In this document: positions 1 to 9,731 of the stretch, piece by piece
Layout of the letters: each line of letters starts with the position of its first letter
Position numbering within the stretch: position 1 is the stretch's first letter
DNA from: Segatella copri
GTDB taxonomy: Bacteria; Bacteroidota; Bacteroidia; Bacteroidales; Bacteroidaceae
Reading direction: 5' to 3'
Assembly: GCF_949820605.1 (NCBI RefSeq)
Contig: NZ_CATKVU010000006.1
Coordinates: forward strand, 1,906,501-1,970,500
DNA length: 64,000 nt
Made by a program: the position numbers and the translations under genes
Notes under the pieces: model-generated
Told to the model about the DNA's origin: nothing
The model's database searches: none
Seen by the model: only the letters and a program-made list of their open reading frames with translations

Positions 1-2
1 TA

Positions 3-2213
3 GACCAGCTCATCCTGCGCGATGCTGACGGAAACGCATACGGTTGGCTCGACAAGAGCAACAGCGCAGGCGGCTACGAAGGAAAGAATGCTGCAGTAAA
101 CTGGACCACAGTCAGCACCAAGCCACTGGGTGAGACCTACTGGCAGACCAAGGTCAACGCAACAGCCTTTACCGACATCAAGGTAAAGAGCAGCATGCTC
201 TACAATTATAACGCATACGAAACATATAATGTAGAATACTCACTCAACGGAACCGACTGGACCAAAGTAGGTGCCATCAATATGCCAGGAGCCAAAGCCT
301 GGACAGACGGAGAGTTTACTCTCCCATCCGATGCCAACAATAAGGCAGAAGTATACATCCGCTGGATTGCCGACAAGACTTCTTCTATCAAGGGAGCAAC
401 AGGCAACAACGACGGAATTGCAATAGCAGGTATCTACATCACAGGTACTGCCCAGCTCGTAAACGACGGCAAGGCACCTGTACTCGTAAACACCGTACCA
501 GCAGAAGGCGCAACCAACGCATCTGCCAACGGCAAGATTGTACTGACTTTTGATGAGAAGGTAAAACTCACCGACAACGCTGCAGCCACTCTCGGAACAG
601 CAAAGATAGAAGGAACAGTATCAGGCAAGACCATCACCTTTGCATACAAAGGTTTGAACTACGCTACGGCTTATACCTTCACACTCGCTGCAGGCTCGGT
701 AGCCGACCTGACAGACAATGCCACAGACCAGGCAATCGTTCTGAACTTCACTACCAAGACCAAGCCAGCTGTAACCAAGGCTCTCTACGACTTCATCATC
801 CCAACCGACGGCGATTTCAAGGCAGCACTTGCAGCAGCAGCCAAGCGCACAGATACCAGCAAGCGTTTCCGCATCTTCATCAAGCAGGGCGACTACAAGA
901 TTCCTGCAGATGAAAACAACAAGGTAACAGGCGGCGACGGTAAGAGTTATGCCAACCCAACCATTTATATGAATACGCCAAACGTATCTATTATCGGTGA
1001 GAGCATGGACAACACCTCTCTGACCAACACTGTTCCTAATACAGAATATAAGAACGAGAACAAGAAGACCCCAGCCAACGTATTGGAAGGTATCGGCAAG
1101 GGCGACGTACTCTGCCTGCAGAAGGAAGCTACGGGTACCTACTTCCAGGATCTGAAGATGTACAGCAGCATGGGCGACGACAAGGGTCGCGACATCGTAC
1201 TCAACGACCAGAGCAACAAGACCATCTGCAAGAACGTAAACCTCTGGGCTTACCAGGATACCTACGTATCAAACAACCAGAATGGTAAATTCTACTTCGA
1301 AGACGGAATCCTTCGTGGTCGTACCGACTACCTCTGCGGTAAGGGTGATGTATATTATAATAATGTAGAACTCTGGATCTGTGAAAAGGGAGGCTATCTC
1401 GCAGTTCCTTCTCAGCCTAAGAAGTATGGCTACATCTTCAAAGACTGTACTATCAAGGATGCTACTGAGGCAAAAGACCTGAATGGTAACTACACCTTAG
1501 GTCGTCCATGGGGCAAAGGCACACCTATTGCACTCTACATCGACACCAAGATGGAAGCTATCCCATCAGCAGCAGGATGGAACGAGATGAGTGGCGGTTA
1601 CCCTAAGCGTTTCGCAGAGTACAACTCTACCACATCAACAGGTAGTACAGTTGACCTCAAGGACAGAAAGAAAGTTTATGATGCCTACGACTCAAAGAAT
1701 GGTGACAATTATGTAAACCGTCGCAATGAAACAGCAGAAAGTCCTATCCTCGCAGCAGAGGAAGCTGCGTTCTACACTGTTGAAAACATAATGGGTCAGG
1801 ATGATGACTGGGATCCAACTGCAGCTACCGAGCAGGCATCAGCACCTAGCAAGGTTAAGCTGAACGGTACAACCCTCGCTTGGGACAACAACGACTACGC
1901 TCTTCTCTGGGCAGTATGCAAGAACGGCAAGGTAGTAGACTTCACCATCACTCCTAGCTATATCGTTGATGACGCCTCTGCAACATGGAGCGTACGTGCA
2001 GCCAACGAGATGGGCGGTTTGAGCGAAGCTACAGTTGTTGGTCAGGGCACCGGCATCCGCAACATCGCCGCTGCTACAGATGCAGCAGTCATCAAGACCG
2101 CCATTTATGCAGCCGACGGCACCCAGCTCTCAAATCTTCAGAAGGGTATCAACATCATTGTGAAGACCCTGGCAGATGGCAGCAAGAAGACAAGCAAGGT
2201 CACCGTAAAGTAA
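3..2213 (+). CDS. Pectinesterase (CE8), 5'-truncated by the window edge
   Basis: De-esterifies methylated homogalacturonan so polygalacturonases can cut it. The reading frame is open from base 3 with no stop, so the true start lies upstream; the first internal ATG is at 195. About 736 residues are visible. Order: a discoidin-like N-terminal part, a Big_5-type Ig-like domain (about bases 465-750), then a right-handed beta-helix pectinesterase domain (about 780-1640). CE8 residues are visible: QDT at base 1254, the Asp of GRTDYL near 1326, and LGRPW near 1498. The C-terminus has a short module (GIRNI then LQKGINIIVKTLADGSKK) resembling the C-terminal module of the GH28 at 16733, probably a secretion or anchoring module. 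A hairpin terminator follows. Its position beside two SusC/SusD pairs and a polygalacturonase supports a pectin role. Confidence 0.88.
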   Translation, partial: DQLILRDADGNAYGWLDKSNSAGGYEGKNAAVNWTTVSTKPLGETYWQTKVNATAFTDIKVKSSMLYNYNAYETYNVEYSLNGTDWTKVGAINMPGAKAWTDGEFTLPSDANNKAEVYIRWIADKTSSIKGATGNNDGIAIAGIYITGTAQLVNDGKAPVLVNTVPAEGATNASANGKIVLTFDEKVKLTDNAAATLGTAKIEGTVSGKTITFAYKGLNYATAYTFTLAAGSVADLTDNATDQAIVLNFTTKTKPAVTKALYDFIIPTDGDFKAALAAAAKRTDTSKRFRIFIKQGDYKIPADENNKVTGGDGKSYANPTIYMNTPNVSIIGESMDNTSLTNTVPNTEYKNENKKTPANVLEGIGKGDVLCLQKEATGTYFQDLKMYSSMGDDKGRDIVLNDQSNKTICKNVNLWAYQDTYVSNNQNGKFYFEDGILRGRTDYLCGKGDVYYNNVELWICEKGGYLAVPSQPKKYGYIFKDCTIKDATEAKDLNGNYTLGRPWGKGTPIALYIDTKMEAIPSAAGWNEMSGGYPKRFAEYNSTTSTGSTVDLKDRKKVYDAYDSKNGDNYVNRRNETAESPILAAEEAAFYTVENIMGQDDDWDPTAATEQASAPSKVKLNGTTLAWDNNDYALLWAVCKNGKVVDFTITPSYIVDDASATWSVRAANEMGGLSEATVVGQGTGIRNIAAATDAAVIKTAIYAADGTQLSNLQKGINIIVKTLADGSKKTSKVTVK

Positions 2214-2257
2214 AGAAGCAGAGACCATAAGTAATTAGATTGACAGATAACATTCGG

Positions 2258-2310
2258 AGTGCAATATCCCCATCCTCTTTCAGAAGGGTGCCGGATATTG
2301 CACTTTTTTT
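2258..2310 (+). terminator. Rho-independent terminator after the pectinesterase
   Basis: AGTGCAATATCC at 2258-2269 pairs with GGATATTGCACT at 2292-2303 and is followed by a run of seven T. The stem resembles the one at 9591-9624, so the loci share terminator sequence. Confidence 0.85.
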
Positions 2311-2399
2311 GTTCCCTCAGCTTCTGAAACAGCAGAAACGGGAACTGAGAAAACAGACCGTCGAAATGTAAAAAACAGAGTATTTACGCAAAAATCTGT

Positions 2400-2462
2400 A
2401 AACGTTTACGTAATTTTTTACCCCCAATATACCTATATTCTCATATTTTTTATATACTTTTG
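2400..2462 (+). promoter_or_regulatory. Promoter and candidate activator site for the first SusC operon
   Basis: AAACGTTTACGT at 2400-2411 lies inside the perfect palindrome GTAAACGTTTAC (2398-2409). A Bacteroidota -7 box TACTTTTG is at 2455-2462. The same element recurs before the second SusC and the GH28 at almost the same distance from the -7 box, which fits an activator. A further TTTACG half-site lies at 2383, 22 bp upstream of the one in the motif. No clear -33 TTTG is present, as expected of an activated promoter. The leader to the start codon is about 180 nt. Confidence 0.65.
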
Positions 2463-2511
2463 CAACAAGAAAACCAAGACTTAGCTATTGCTACGCATCT
2501 AGGTTGCCCCT

Positions 2512-2531
2512 TTGGAGCCTTCGGGTTCCAA
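2512..2531 (+). promoter_or_regulatory. UUCG-capped hairpin in the SusC leader
   Basis: TTGGAGCC (2512-2519), loop TTCG (2520-2523) and GGTTCCAA (2524-2531) form an 8-bp stem with one G-U pair. No T-run follows, so it is not an ordinary terminator. It sits about 45 nt into the predicted 5' leader and could affect mRNA stability or be a regulatory target. The rest of the gap to 2646 shows a weak hairpin (AGCA-TC-TGCT near 2554) and nothing else recognised. Confidence 0.5.
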
Positions 2532-2646
2532 GAGGAACATCCCTTCAGCAAGCATCTGCTCAGAACTGGAATTCTACTTAAAAACATTAAGAAAAAACAT
2601 TAGAATATTAGTAATTTAGAATAAGTTTTATCTAAACCTAAAGTGT

Positions 2647-5600
2647 ATGTCTGGTAATTTTAGAAAAAAGAAAATTGCTTTGGCAGGCGCACTGATGTTC
2701 GTAGTAACAAGTGTATCTGCACAAACAGTAAAAGGCGTTGTTACTGACAATACGGGCGAGCCAATCATCGGTGCATCTGTCATGGAGGTAGGTGTAGCTG
2801 GCAATGGTGGCGTGACCGACCTTGACGGTAACTTCACAGTAAACTTAAAAGGCAAAAGCAAGAAACTGAAGATTTCATACATTGGTATGAAAGCTAAGGA
2901 AGTAAGCGTTGCAGGTAAAGAAACGATCGATGTAAAGCTTGAGGATGACAACACCACCCTCAACGATGTCGTAGTAATCGGTTATGGTACTGTTAGAAAG
3001 AAAGACCTCACAGGTTCTGTATCTTCTATCAGCGACAAGCAGATTGCCAACATTCCTGTTTCTAACGTAAGCGAGGCGATGACCGGTAAGATGGCAGGTG
3101 TGAACATCACCACCACAGAGGGTTCACCAGATGCTGACGTGAAGATTCGTGTGCGTGGTGGTGGTTCTCTTTCACAGGACAACTCTCCTCTCTACATCGT
3201 TGATGGTTTCCCAGTTAGCTCAATCAGCGACATCGCTCCTAGTGAAATTCAGAGCATCGACGTATTGAAGGATGCTTCTTCTACAGCCATCTATGGTGCC
3301 CGTGGTGCCAATGGTGTTATCATCGTAACAACCAAGAGCGGTTCTGAGGGTAAGACTCAGGTAAACTTCAATGCTTCTCTCGGCTACAAGAAGGTTACAA
3401 AGTTGATCAAGACTCTTGATCCTTATAACTTTGCATACTCTCTTTATGAAGTTGGTGCAACAAACTATGGTAACTACAGCGACCTCGACATCTGGAAGTC
3501 TGTAGAAGGTACAGACTATCAGGACGAAGTCTTCGGTCGTACTGGTAACCAAAAGCAGTATAATGTAAGCGTTAGCGGTGGTACTAAGGATATCAAGTAT
3601 AACATTGGCTTCTCTCATAACGACGAGAAGAGTATCATGCTTGGTTCTGGTTATGCAAAGAACAACGTTAACGCAAAACTCAACGCCAACCTGAACAAGT
3701 GGTTGTCACTCGACTTCAATGCTCGTATGGCATTCACCAAACTTGATGGTCTGAATGGTGGTGCTGACACAAACGAAAGCAACGCAGCCAACTCTATCGT
3801 TGCCAATACCGTAAAGTTCTGGCCAGTATATCCTCTTACAGATAGCGATGAAGACGAGGAGAACTCAACATCAGTAGAACGCGATCCTATCGAGCGTATT
3901 TATGATTCTTATAAGTATCAGGAGCGTTTCCAGCAGAACTACAACGTAGGTTTGAACTGGAAGCCTTTCAAGAATATCACCTTACGCTCAGAATTTGGTT
4001 ATCGCTGGGATTATAACAATACCGATCAGGTTTGGGGTTCTAATGCCACAACCAATTCAAAGTACGGCTACAATGGTCAGCCACAAGCTGTGTTTACTAA
4101 GGTAAGCAAGAAGAACTGGCGCAATGCCAACACTATCACTTACGATAACAGCAAGCTTTTCGGAGGCCGTGACCATATCAACGTATTGTTGGGTCAGGAA
4201 TGGAGCAGCAGCGAGCAGACTACAAGAAATGCCATATCTGTTGCTTACCCAGCATCTTTTGGTATTGATGACGTTTTGTCAAATACTGGTGCAGGTACTG
4301 CCCTTCCAAACGAAGGAACTATCGCTGCCGATGAGAACATCCTCTCATACTTCGGTCGTATCAATTATACATTGAATGATAAGTATCTGGCAACATTCAC
4401 TATGCGTGCTGATGGCTCTAGTAAGTTTGGCAGCGGCAACCAGTGGGGCGTATTCCCATCTTTAGCTTTGGCATGGCGTATGTCTGACGAATCATTCCTG
4501 AAAGGTGCTTCTAAGTGGCTCTCTAACTTGAAAGCTCGCTTGAGTTTCGGTACTGCCGGTAACAACCGTATCAATTCCGGTTTGATTTCTACCGTATACT
4601 CTATGGCTAGCAACACATCAAAGGCTCCATTCTTTGATGAGAATCGTGGTTCAATGTTGGAGCATGGAACTTATCTCTATAACCCTAACCTGAAGTGGGA
4701 AACAACTGTTACCCGTAACTTCGGTATCGACTATGGTTTCTTTAACGGACGTATCAGCGGTACTTTGGATTTCTACTGGAATACCACTAAGGACCTCTTG
4801 ATGCAGACTTTGATTCCATCAAACACAGGTTATAGCTACCAGTTCCAGAACTTTGGTAAAACTTCTAACAAAGGTGTCGAGTTAGCACTCAATGCTGTCA
4901 TCGTAGACAAGAAGAAGTTTGGTTTAAACTTCAACTTCAATGTTTCTTACAACAAGAACAAGATTGACGAGTTGAATCTTGAGAATCCATGGCAGAGCAG
5001 TAACTGGAGTGGTTCAACCATCTCTAAGTATGAAGACTTCCGTGTAGAACAGGGCGGCCGACTTGGTGAGCTCTGGGGTTACAAGATGAATGGTTACTAT
5101 ACAGTATACGACCCAGCTACAGGCACTGGCGACTTGGTTCTCAATGCCAAGGGTAAGTGGGAATTGGCTGATGGAGTAAAAGACAAGAGCAAGGACATCT
5201 TCGGCGGTACCTACTACCCTGGTGGTCCTAAGGTACAGTGCGACGAAAACGGTAATCCTATCAAGCAGCGTCTTGGAAATACCGTTCCTACAACAACTGG
5301 CGGTTTCGGTTTCGATGGTCACGTAGGCAACTTCGACTTCAATGTGTTCTTCAACTACTCTCTTGGCAACAAGATTGTAAACGGAACCAAGCTGGCTAAC
5401 GCCTTCTATTCAGGTTCTAACAAGAAGTACAACCTTGTAGATGACTTTACCCTCGACAAACGTTACACATGGATTGACCCTAACAATGGTTTGAACCTTG
5501 GTAAGATTTCTACTTCAACCATCACAACATATGGTGGCACAGAAGAAGTTATGGCTCGCTTGAACGAGTTGAACCAAGGCAGGAGCATCTACAATCCAGC

Positions 5601-5892
5601 TGCCGTTACAGCCATGCAGTTGACTGATTATGCTGTAGAAGACGCTTCATTCCTGCGTTTGCAGAACGTAACTATTGGCTACACATTGCCAAAGACCTGG
5701 TTGAAGAACATCTTCATCAGCAACGTACGTATCTACTTCACTGGCTACAACTTGCTTTGCATGACAAGCTATAAGGGTTACGACCCTGAAGTTGACACAA
5801 GCAGCAAAAAGAATCCTATGACTCCAGGTATCGACTATGCAGCATACCCTAAGAGCCGTACATTTGTAGGTGGTATTAATGTAACATTCTAA
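2647..5892 (+). CDS. SusC/RagA-family TonB-dependent outer-membrane transporter
   Basis: Imports oligosaccharides through the outer membrane with the SusD partner encoded next. The 1081-residue product has a signal peptide (about 1-25, ending VSAQ), a carboxypeptidase-regulatory-like beta-sandwich domain (about 27-105), a plug domain starting near VVVIGYGTVRKKDLTGSVSS (the SusC/RagA signature region), and a long beta-barrel ending in an aromatic residue (GGINVTF). Length is normal for the family. The start at 2647 leaves a complete signal peptide. It begins a three-gene operon with 16 nt to the SusD gene. Neighbouring CE8 and GH28 genes imply pectin fragments as substrate; the exact ligand cannot be read from sequence. 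Confidence 0.95.
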   Translation: MSGNFRKKKIALAGALMFVVTSVSAQTVKGVVTDNTGEPIIGASVMEVGVAGNGGVTDLDGNFTVNLKGKSKKLKISYIGMKAKEVSVAGKETIDVKLEDDNTTLNDVVVIGYGTVRKKDLTGSVSSISDKQIANIPVSNVSEAMTGKMAGVNITTTEGSPDADVKIRVRGGGSLSQDNSPLYIVDGFPVSSISDIAPSEIQSIDVLKDASSTAIYGARGANGVIIVTTKSGSEGKTQVNFNASLGYKKVTKLIKTLDPYNFAYSLYEVGATNYGNYSDLDIWKSVEGTDYQDEVFGRTGNQKQYNVSVSGGTKDIKYNIGFSHNDEKSIMLGSGYAKNNVNAKLNANLNKWLSLDFNARMAFTKLDGLNGGADTNESNAANSIVANTVKFWPVYPLTDSDEDEENSTSVERDPIERIYDSYKYQERFQQNYNVGLNWKPFKNITLRSEFGYRWDYNNTDQVWGSNATTNSKYGYNGQPQAVFTKVSKKNWRNANTITYDNSKLFGGRDHINVLLGQEWSSSEQTTRNAISVAYPASFGIDDVLSNTGAGTALPNEGTIAADENILSYFGRINYTLNDKYLATFTMRADGSSKFGSGNQWGVFPSLALAWRMSDESFLKGASKWLSNLKARLSFGTAGNNRINSGLISTVYSMASNTSKAPFFDENRGSMLEHGTYLYNPNLKWETTVTRNFGIDYGFFNGRISGTLDFYWNTTKDLLMQTLIPSNTGYSYQFQNFGKTSNKGVELALNAVIVDKKKFGLNFNFNVSYNKNKIDELNLENPWQSSNWSGSTISKYEDFRVEQGGRLGELWGYKMNGYYTVYDPATGTGDLVLNAKGKWELADGVKDKSKDIFGGTYYPGGPKVQCDENGNPIKQRLGNTVPTTTGGFGFDGHVGNFDFNVFFNYSLGNKIVNGTKLANAFYSGSNKKYNLVDDFTLDKRYTWIDPNNGLNLGKISTSTITTYGGTEEVMARLNELNQGRSIYNPAAVTAMQLTDYAVEDASFLRLQNVTIGYTLPKTWLKNIFISNVRIYFTGYNLLCMTSYKGYDPEVDTSSKKNPMTPGIDYAAYPKSRTFVGGINVTF

Positions 5893-5908
5893 AAAAGTAA
5901 CAAAGAAC

Positions 5909-7843
5909 ATGAACAAGATATTTTCAAAAGTCTTGGTAGCTTTGGGAGCTGCAACATTGGTTTCTTGCTCAGACTTCCTTGATCAGAAGTCACCTTCTGA
6001 GTTGGAGAACTCTAATGTATATGGTTCTACCTACTACACAGGCTTACGAGTAAACAAGATATATGGCGGTTTGACTCAAGACCGTACATACTCTCAGGAT
6101 CTCGCCATCGTATGGAACCTGAACAGCGACATCGAATTGGTGGATGGTCTTGGAAGTGACGCTACTAACGCTACAAGTGAGCGTGGTAACATGAACTACA
6201 ATGCCGATCCAGGATGGTCTAAGATTTCTGGCGTGTGGGATGCACTCTATGGTGTAATTGAAGACGCAAACGACGTTGTTGATGGCGTAAATAACAGCGA
6301 CCTGTACCAGAATGGTAGCAAGTCAGACAAAGCAACAATGGGACGCTATCTCGGTGAGGCTTTAACACTCCGTGCACAGTGCTATCTCGACCTGGTACGT
6401 TTCTTCGGTGACGTACCTTTCAAGGCAGAGTCATCAAAATCAGACCTTTCCAATGCATACCTTTATAAAATGGATCGCGACAGCATCCTTGACAGCTTAA
6501 TGGTAAATCTTGATGAAGCCATCGAACTTCTTCCTTGGGCAGGTCAAGAAGGATACACTACAGAGCATGCAACCAAGGGTTATGCACATGGTCTCTTGGC
6601 ACAGATTGCCTTGACACGTGCAGGATATGCTATCCGCGAAAAAGCGAAGGAAGGCTACGAGACTGCAACTTACACAGACGCAACCTACCCTACACAGCGT
6701 CCAGGTGCCGCTAAGTGTAAGGAACTGTATGAGATTGCACTCAAGCATCTCAGTGCTATCATCAAGAGTGGTTCACACAAATTGAATCCATCATTCGAAA
6801 ATGAATGGTATCTCTTGAATCAGCTGACTCTCGACAAGACCTATCAGGAAAACCTCTTCGAGATACCTATGGGTAGCAATGTTACTGGTGAGTTGGGTTA
6901 TACAGTTGGTGTACGCTTGAATGGCGTTACTACAGAATATGGTTATGGTAATTCTTCTGGTAAATTGAAGTTGACAGCGCCTCTCCTCTACTCTTACGAC
7001 AAGGCAGACCAGCGTCGTGACGTTACAGTAGCAGCATTCGAGATTAAGCAGGATGGTAAGAAGACTGTAGAGAGCATGCTTGGCAACGCTCCATTTGGTC
7101 TTTACTGCGGTAAGTGGGATGCTCGCAAGATGAACGACAAGTGGTTGTCAGACAACTTGAAGGCAACAGCTAAGCACACCACAGGTATTAACCCTGTCGT
7201 GATGCGCTACTCTCAGATTCTGCTTTGGTACGCTGAGGTTATGAACGAGTTGGCTGGTCCTACAGGTCGTTATGATGGTGACGCAGGTATGACTGCACTT
7301 CAGGCTCTTGCAGAAGTACACGACCGTGCTTTCAGCGACAAGGCTTTGGCAAACCACTACATCAACAACATTCCTAAAACCAAGGAAGGTCTGTTCGAAG
7401 CAATCGTACAGGAGAACGCTTGGGAGTTTGCTGGAGAAGGTTACCGCAAATGGGATTTGATTCGCTGGAATCTCTTGGCTCAGAAGATTCAGGAGTTCAA
7501 GGATACTTATATCCAGGACTTGACTGACAAGAAATATCAGGAGAAGATTTACTTCAACTATACTGATGACACAAAGACCAAGATTGACATGAGCAGTGTA
7601 ACTTGGTATGGTCTCGCCGCAGACCAGTCTGAATCTGACTTCACTGGTAGTACAGATAGCTTTGGCAAGTCTAGCTTGACAAGCGGCAAGGATACTCAGG
7701 TAAACACTAACTTGCCTTCTATCAGCAGTGGTCTTGTAGGCGACAATGTACCTGTTAAGAACAGATACCTCATGCCTATTGCATCTACCACAATCTCTGC
7801 ATCAAATGGTCATTTGCACAATTCTTATGGCTATAACGATTAG
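5909..7843 (+). CDS. SusD/RagB-family surface glycan-binding lipoprotein
   Basis: Forms the lid of the SusC transporter and binds glycan at the cell surface. The 644-residue product has a lipoprotein signal with lipobox LVSC (Cys near residue 20), followed by SDFLDQKSPSE, typical of mature SusD N-termini. SusD features include the TPR-like region with RAQCYLDLVRFFGDVPF and a C-terminal stretch EFAGEGYRKWDLIRWNLL typical of RagB/SusD. It lies 16 nt after SusC and 26 nt before the next lipoprotein gene, so the three are co-transcribed. It is somewhat longer than a typical SusD. Confidence 0.94.
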   Translation: MNKIFSKVLVALGAATLVSCSDFLDQKSPSELENSNVYGSTYYTGLRVNKIYGGLTQDRTYSQDLAIVWNLNSDIELVDGLGSDATNATSERGNMNYNADPGWSKISGVWDALYGVIEDANDVVDGVNNSDLYQNGSKSDKATMGRYLGEALTLRAQCYLDLVRFFGDVPFKAESSKSDLSNAYLYKMDRDSILDSLMVNLDEAIELLPWAGQEGYTTEHATKGYAHGLLAQIALTRAGYAIREKAKEGYETATYTDATYPTQRPGAAKCKELYEIALKHLSAIIKSGSHKLNPSFENEWYLLNQLTLDKTYQENLFEIPMGSNVTGELGYTVGVRLNGVTTEYGYGNSSGKLKLTAPLLYSYDKADQRRDVTVAAFEIKQDGKKTVESMLGNAPFGLYCGKWDARKMNDKWLSDNLKATAKHTTGINPVVMRYSQILLWYAEVMNELAGPTGRYDGDAGMTALQALAEVHDRAFSDKALANHYINNIPKTKEGLFEAIVQENAWEFAGEGYRKWDLIRWNLLAQKIQEFKDTYIQDLTDKKYQEKIYFNYTDDTKTKIDMSSVTWYGLAADQSESDFTGSTDSFGKSSLTSGKDTQVNTNLPSISSGLVGDNVPVKNRYLMPIASTTISASNGHLHNSYGYND

Positions 7844-7869
7844 TACGAACTGTTAATAATAGAAATAAG

Positions 7870-9567
7870 ATGAAAATAAAGAATATATTTGGAATGTCAT
7901 TGGCCTTCTTGGCCATGACTCCAATGGTTTCTTGTACAGATAAGAACGACTGGGAAGTTGACAGTGCTCACGACCGCTTGTTTGGTGTCAAGAGTTCTGC
8001 TTTGTCTGTTGACACAGATGACGACCAACCAACCAAGATTGCAGTCAACTTCTCTGCTTATGACAAGAACACAGAATACTACATCGTAGAGTTGAGCACA
8101 GACTCTCTTTATGATGACGTACCTATGGGAGGTGAGAACGCAAGAATCTTCGGTGAAGACAAGAGTATCACATCTGCTCCTGTTGACATTAACAACCTGG
8201 AAGAATACACCAAGTACTACATGCGTGTAAAAGCTATGTCTTCAACCAAGGCTGAATCAAAATGGGTATATTATAAGGATGGCGACTCTTTCCGTACTCC
8301 AGGTATCCTTCACGATGTTTTGGAGAAAGACCGCTTGGACGATAACATCCGCTTGACATGGATTCCAGGTTCTAACGTAACCACTCTTCGCTATACTTAT
8401 AAGGATAGCGAGGGAGAAATCCAGACTGAGGACATCGCTCTGACAGATGCTGACCGCGAAGCTGGTGAGTATAAGATTACAGGTTTGAACTCAAATCGTT
8501 CATATACATTTAGCTTACTCAATGGAGAGAAAGTTCGTGGTTCCAAGACTGTGAAGACAGCCAAGGGATTACCATCTGCCGACTACATTGTAAAACTGAA
8601 TGAAGACCGTACTGTCATCACAAATGAGGACATCGAAGAGTGGGCTAATAAGGCATTCGAGAAGATGGAAGGTGCTTCTAATGTATCTATCACATTAGGT
8701 ATCCCTGCTGGTAAGACTATCGATTTGGGTACTTCAGAAAAAGCAATCAGCATCCCAGAGGGTGTTTCTATTTCATTCTTTGGTAGAGCTGGTGAAAAGG
8801 CAACACTGAATGTAAAGAAGGCTGTATCTGTAGCAGGAAATCATGGTTACATCAGCTTTGAACACGTAAATATTGATGGCCAATACGATGCAGACGCAGG
8901 TACAGGTTGCGATGATTTCCTTGCAGACAAGGCAGAATTCAATATTGACTCACTGGGTATTACTGAATGCGAAGTCAAGAACTTTAAGTCATCATTGATT
9001 CGTTGCCAAGGTTCGGCAGGTCAATCTTTCGGAACAATCGTAATAGACAACAGCATCTTGCATGATGTAACAACTAAAGCGAATGGTTTCATTCAGTTAG
9101 ATAAAGGTATGGAGAAATTGGATAGTATCAATATTACAAACTCTACTATCTACAATTGCAACTTGACCAATAAAGCCATGATAGCAATTGACAAAATCAA
9201 AGTTCCAACTACCATCAATATGGAATCTTGTACATTCTATAACATAATTGGTACAGGCGGTTATCTAATCGACAGAAACAAAACTGGACAAGATGTGACA
9301 TGGAATTGCAATAAAGTCATCTTAGCTAAAACCTTCGATCCAGCAAAGGCCAAGGGTGTTAGAGGTACTAAAAATAATAACATTTCCAACACCTATTATA
9401 CTACCGACTTTTTATTAGGCGGTGGAGAAACGAAGTTTACGAGTGACTTGACATCATGCGAAGCTGCATCAAGCTCAGCATTCAGCAAGCCTGCCGAAGG
9501 TCTATTCTATCTTAAGAACTCTATCTTGGAGAAGGAAAAGGTAGGTGACCCACGTTGGATTAAATAA
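7870..9567 (+). CDS. Surface lipoprotein with Fn3-like and beta-helix (DUF4957/DUF5123-type) regions
   Basis: Occupies the SusE/F position and probably binds pectic glycan at the cell surface. The 565-residue product has a lipobox MVSC (Cys near residue 22), two fibronectin type III-like segments (about 45-145 and 150-235), then a right-handed beta-helix-like region (about 265-540) with repeated short turns such as NITNSTIYNCNL and INMESCTFYNI. The same fold occurs in pectate lyases, but I see no catalytic motif, so a binding role is more likely than a lyase. The domain name is from memory of the family. A terminator follows. Confidence 0.75.
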   Translation: MKIKNIFGMSLAFLAMTPMVSCTDKNDWEVDSAHDRLFGVKSSALSVDTDDDQPTKIAVNFSAYDKNTEYYIVELSTDSLYDDVPMGGENARIFGEDKSITSAPVDINNLEEYTKYYMRVKAMSSTKAESKWVYYKDGDSFRTPGILHDVLEKDRLDDNIRLTWIPGSNVTTLRYTYKDSEGEIQTEDIALTDADREAGEYKITGLNSNRSYTFSLLNGEKVRGSKTVKTAKGLPSADYIVKLNEDRTVITNEDIEEWANKAFEKMEGASNVSITLGIPAGKTIDLGTSEKAISIPEGVSISFFGRAGEKATLNVKKAVSVAGNHGYISFEHVNIDGQYDADAGTGCDDFLADKAEFNIDSLGITECEVKNFKSSLIRCQGSAGQSFGTIVIDNSILHDVTTKANGFIQLDKGMEKLDSINITNSTIYNCNLTNKAMIAIDKIKVPTTINMESCTFYNIIGTGGYLIDRNKTGQDVTWNCNKVILAKTFDPAKAKGVRGTKNNNISNTYYTTDFLLGGGETKFTSDLTSCEAASSSAFSKPAEGLFYLKNSILEKEKVGDPRWIK

Positions 9568-9590
9568 ATTCAATCAAACTATCATATTAA

Positions 9591-9624
9591 AGTGCAATGC
9601 CCCTATCGGGCGTTGCACTTTTTT
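9591..9624 (+). terminator. Terminator of the first SusCD operon
   Basis: AGTGCAATGCCC at 9591-9602 pairs with GGGCGTTGCACT at 9608-9619 (one G-U pair), followed by TTTTT. Confidence 0.88.
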
Positions 9625-9674
9625 ATTTATCTCCTTCTCCCCTACCACCCACAAAAACTTTTTTAGTTAATTTC

Positions 9675-9705
9675 TTGGAAGTTACGAAAGAAAAGCGTAT
9701 CTTTG
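9675..9705 (+). promoter_or_regulatory. Promoter of the Rpn-type nuclease gene
   Basis: TTGG near 9675 and TATCTTTG at 9698-9705 fit the Bacteroidota -33/-7 pattern. The start codon is 26 nt downstream. It lacks the AAWCGTTTWCGT element of the pectin promoters, so this gene is probably not part of that regulon. Confidence 0.65.
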
Positions 9706-9731
9706 CAGCGTGAACACAAAATCGCAAAGAT

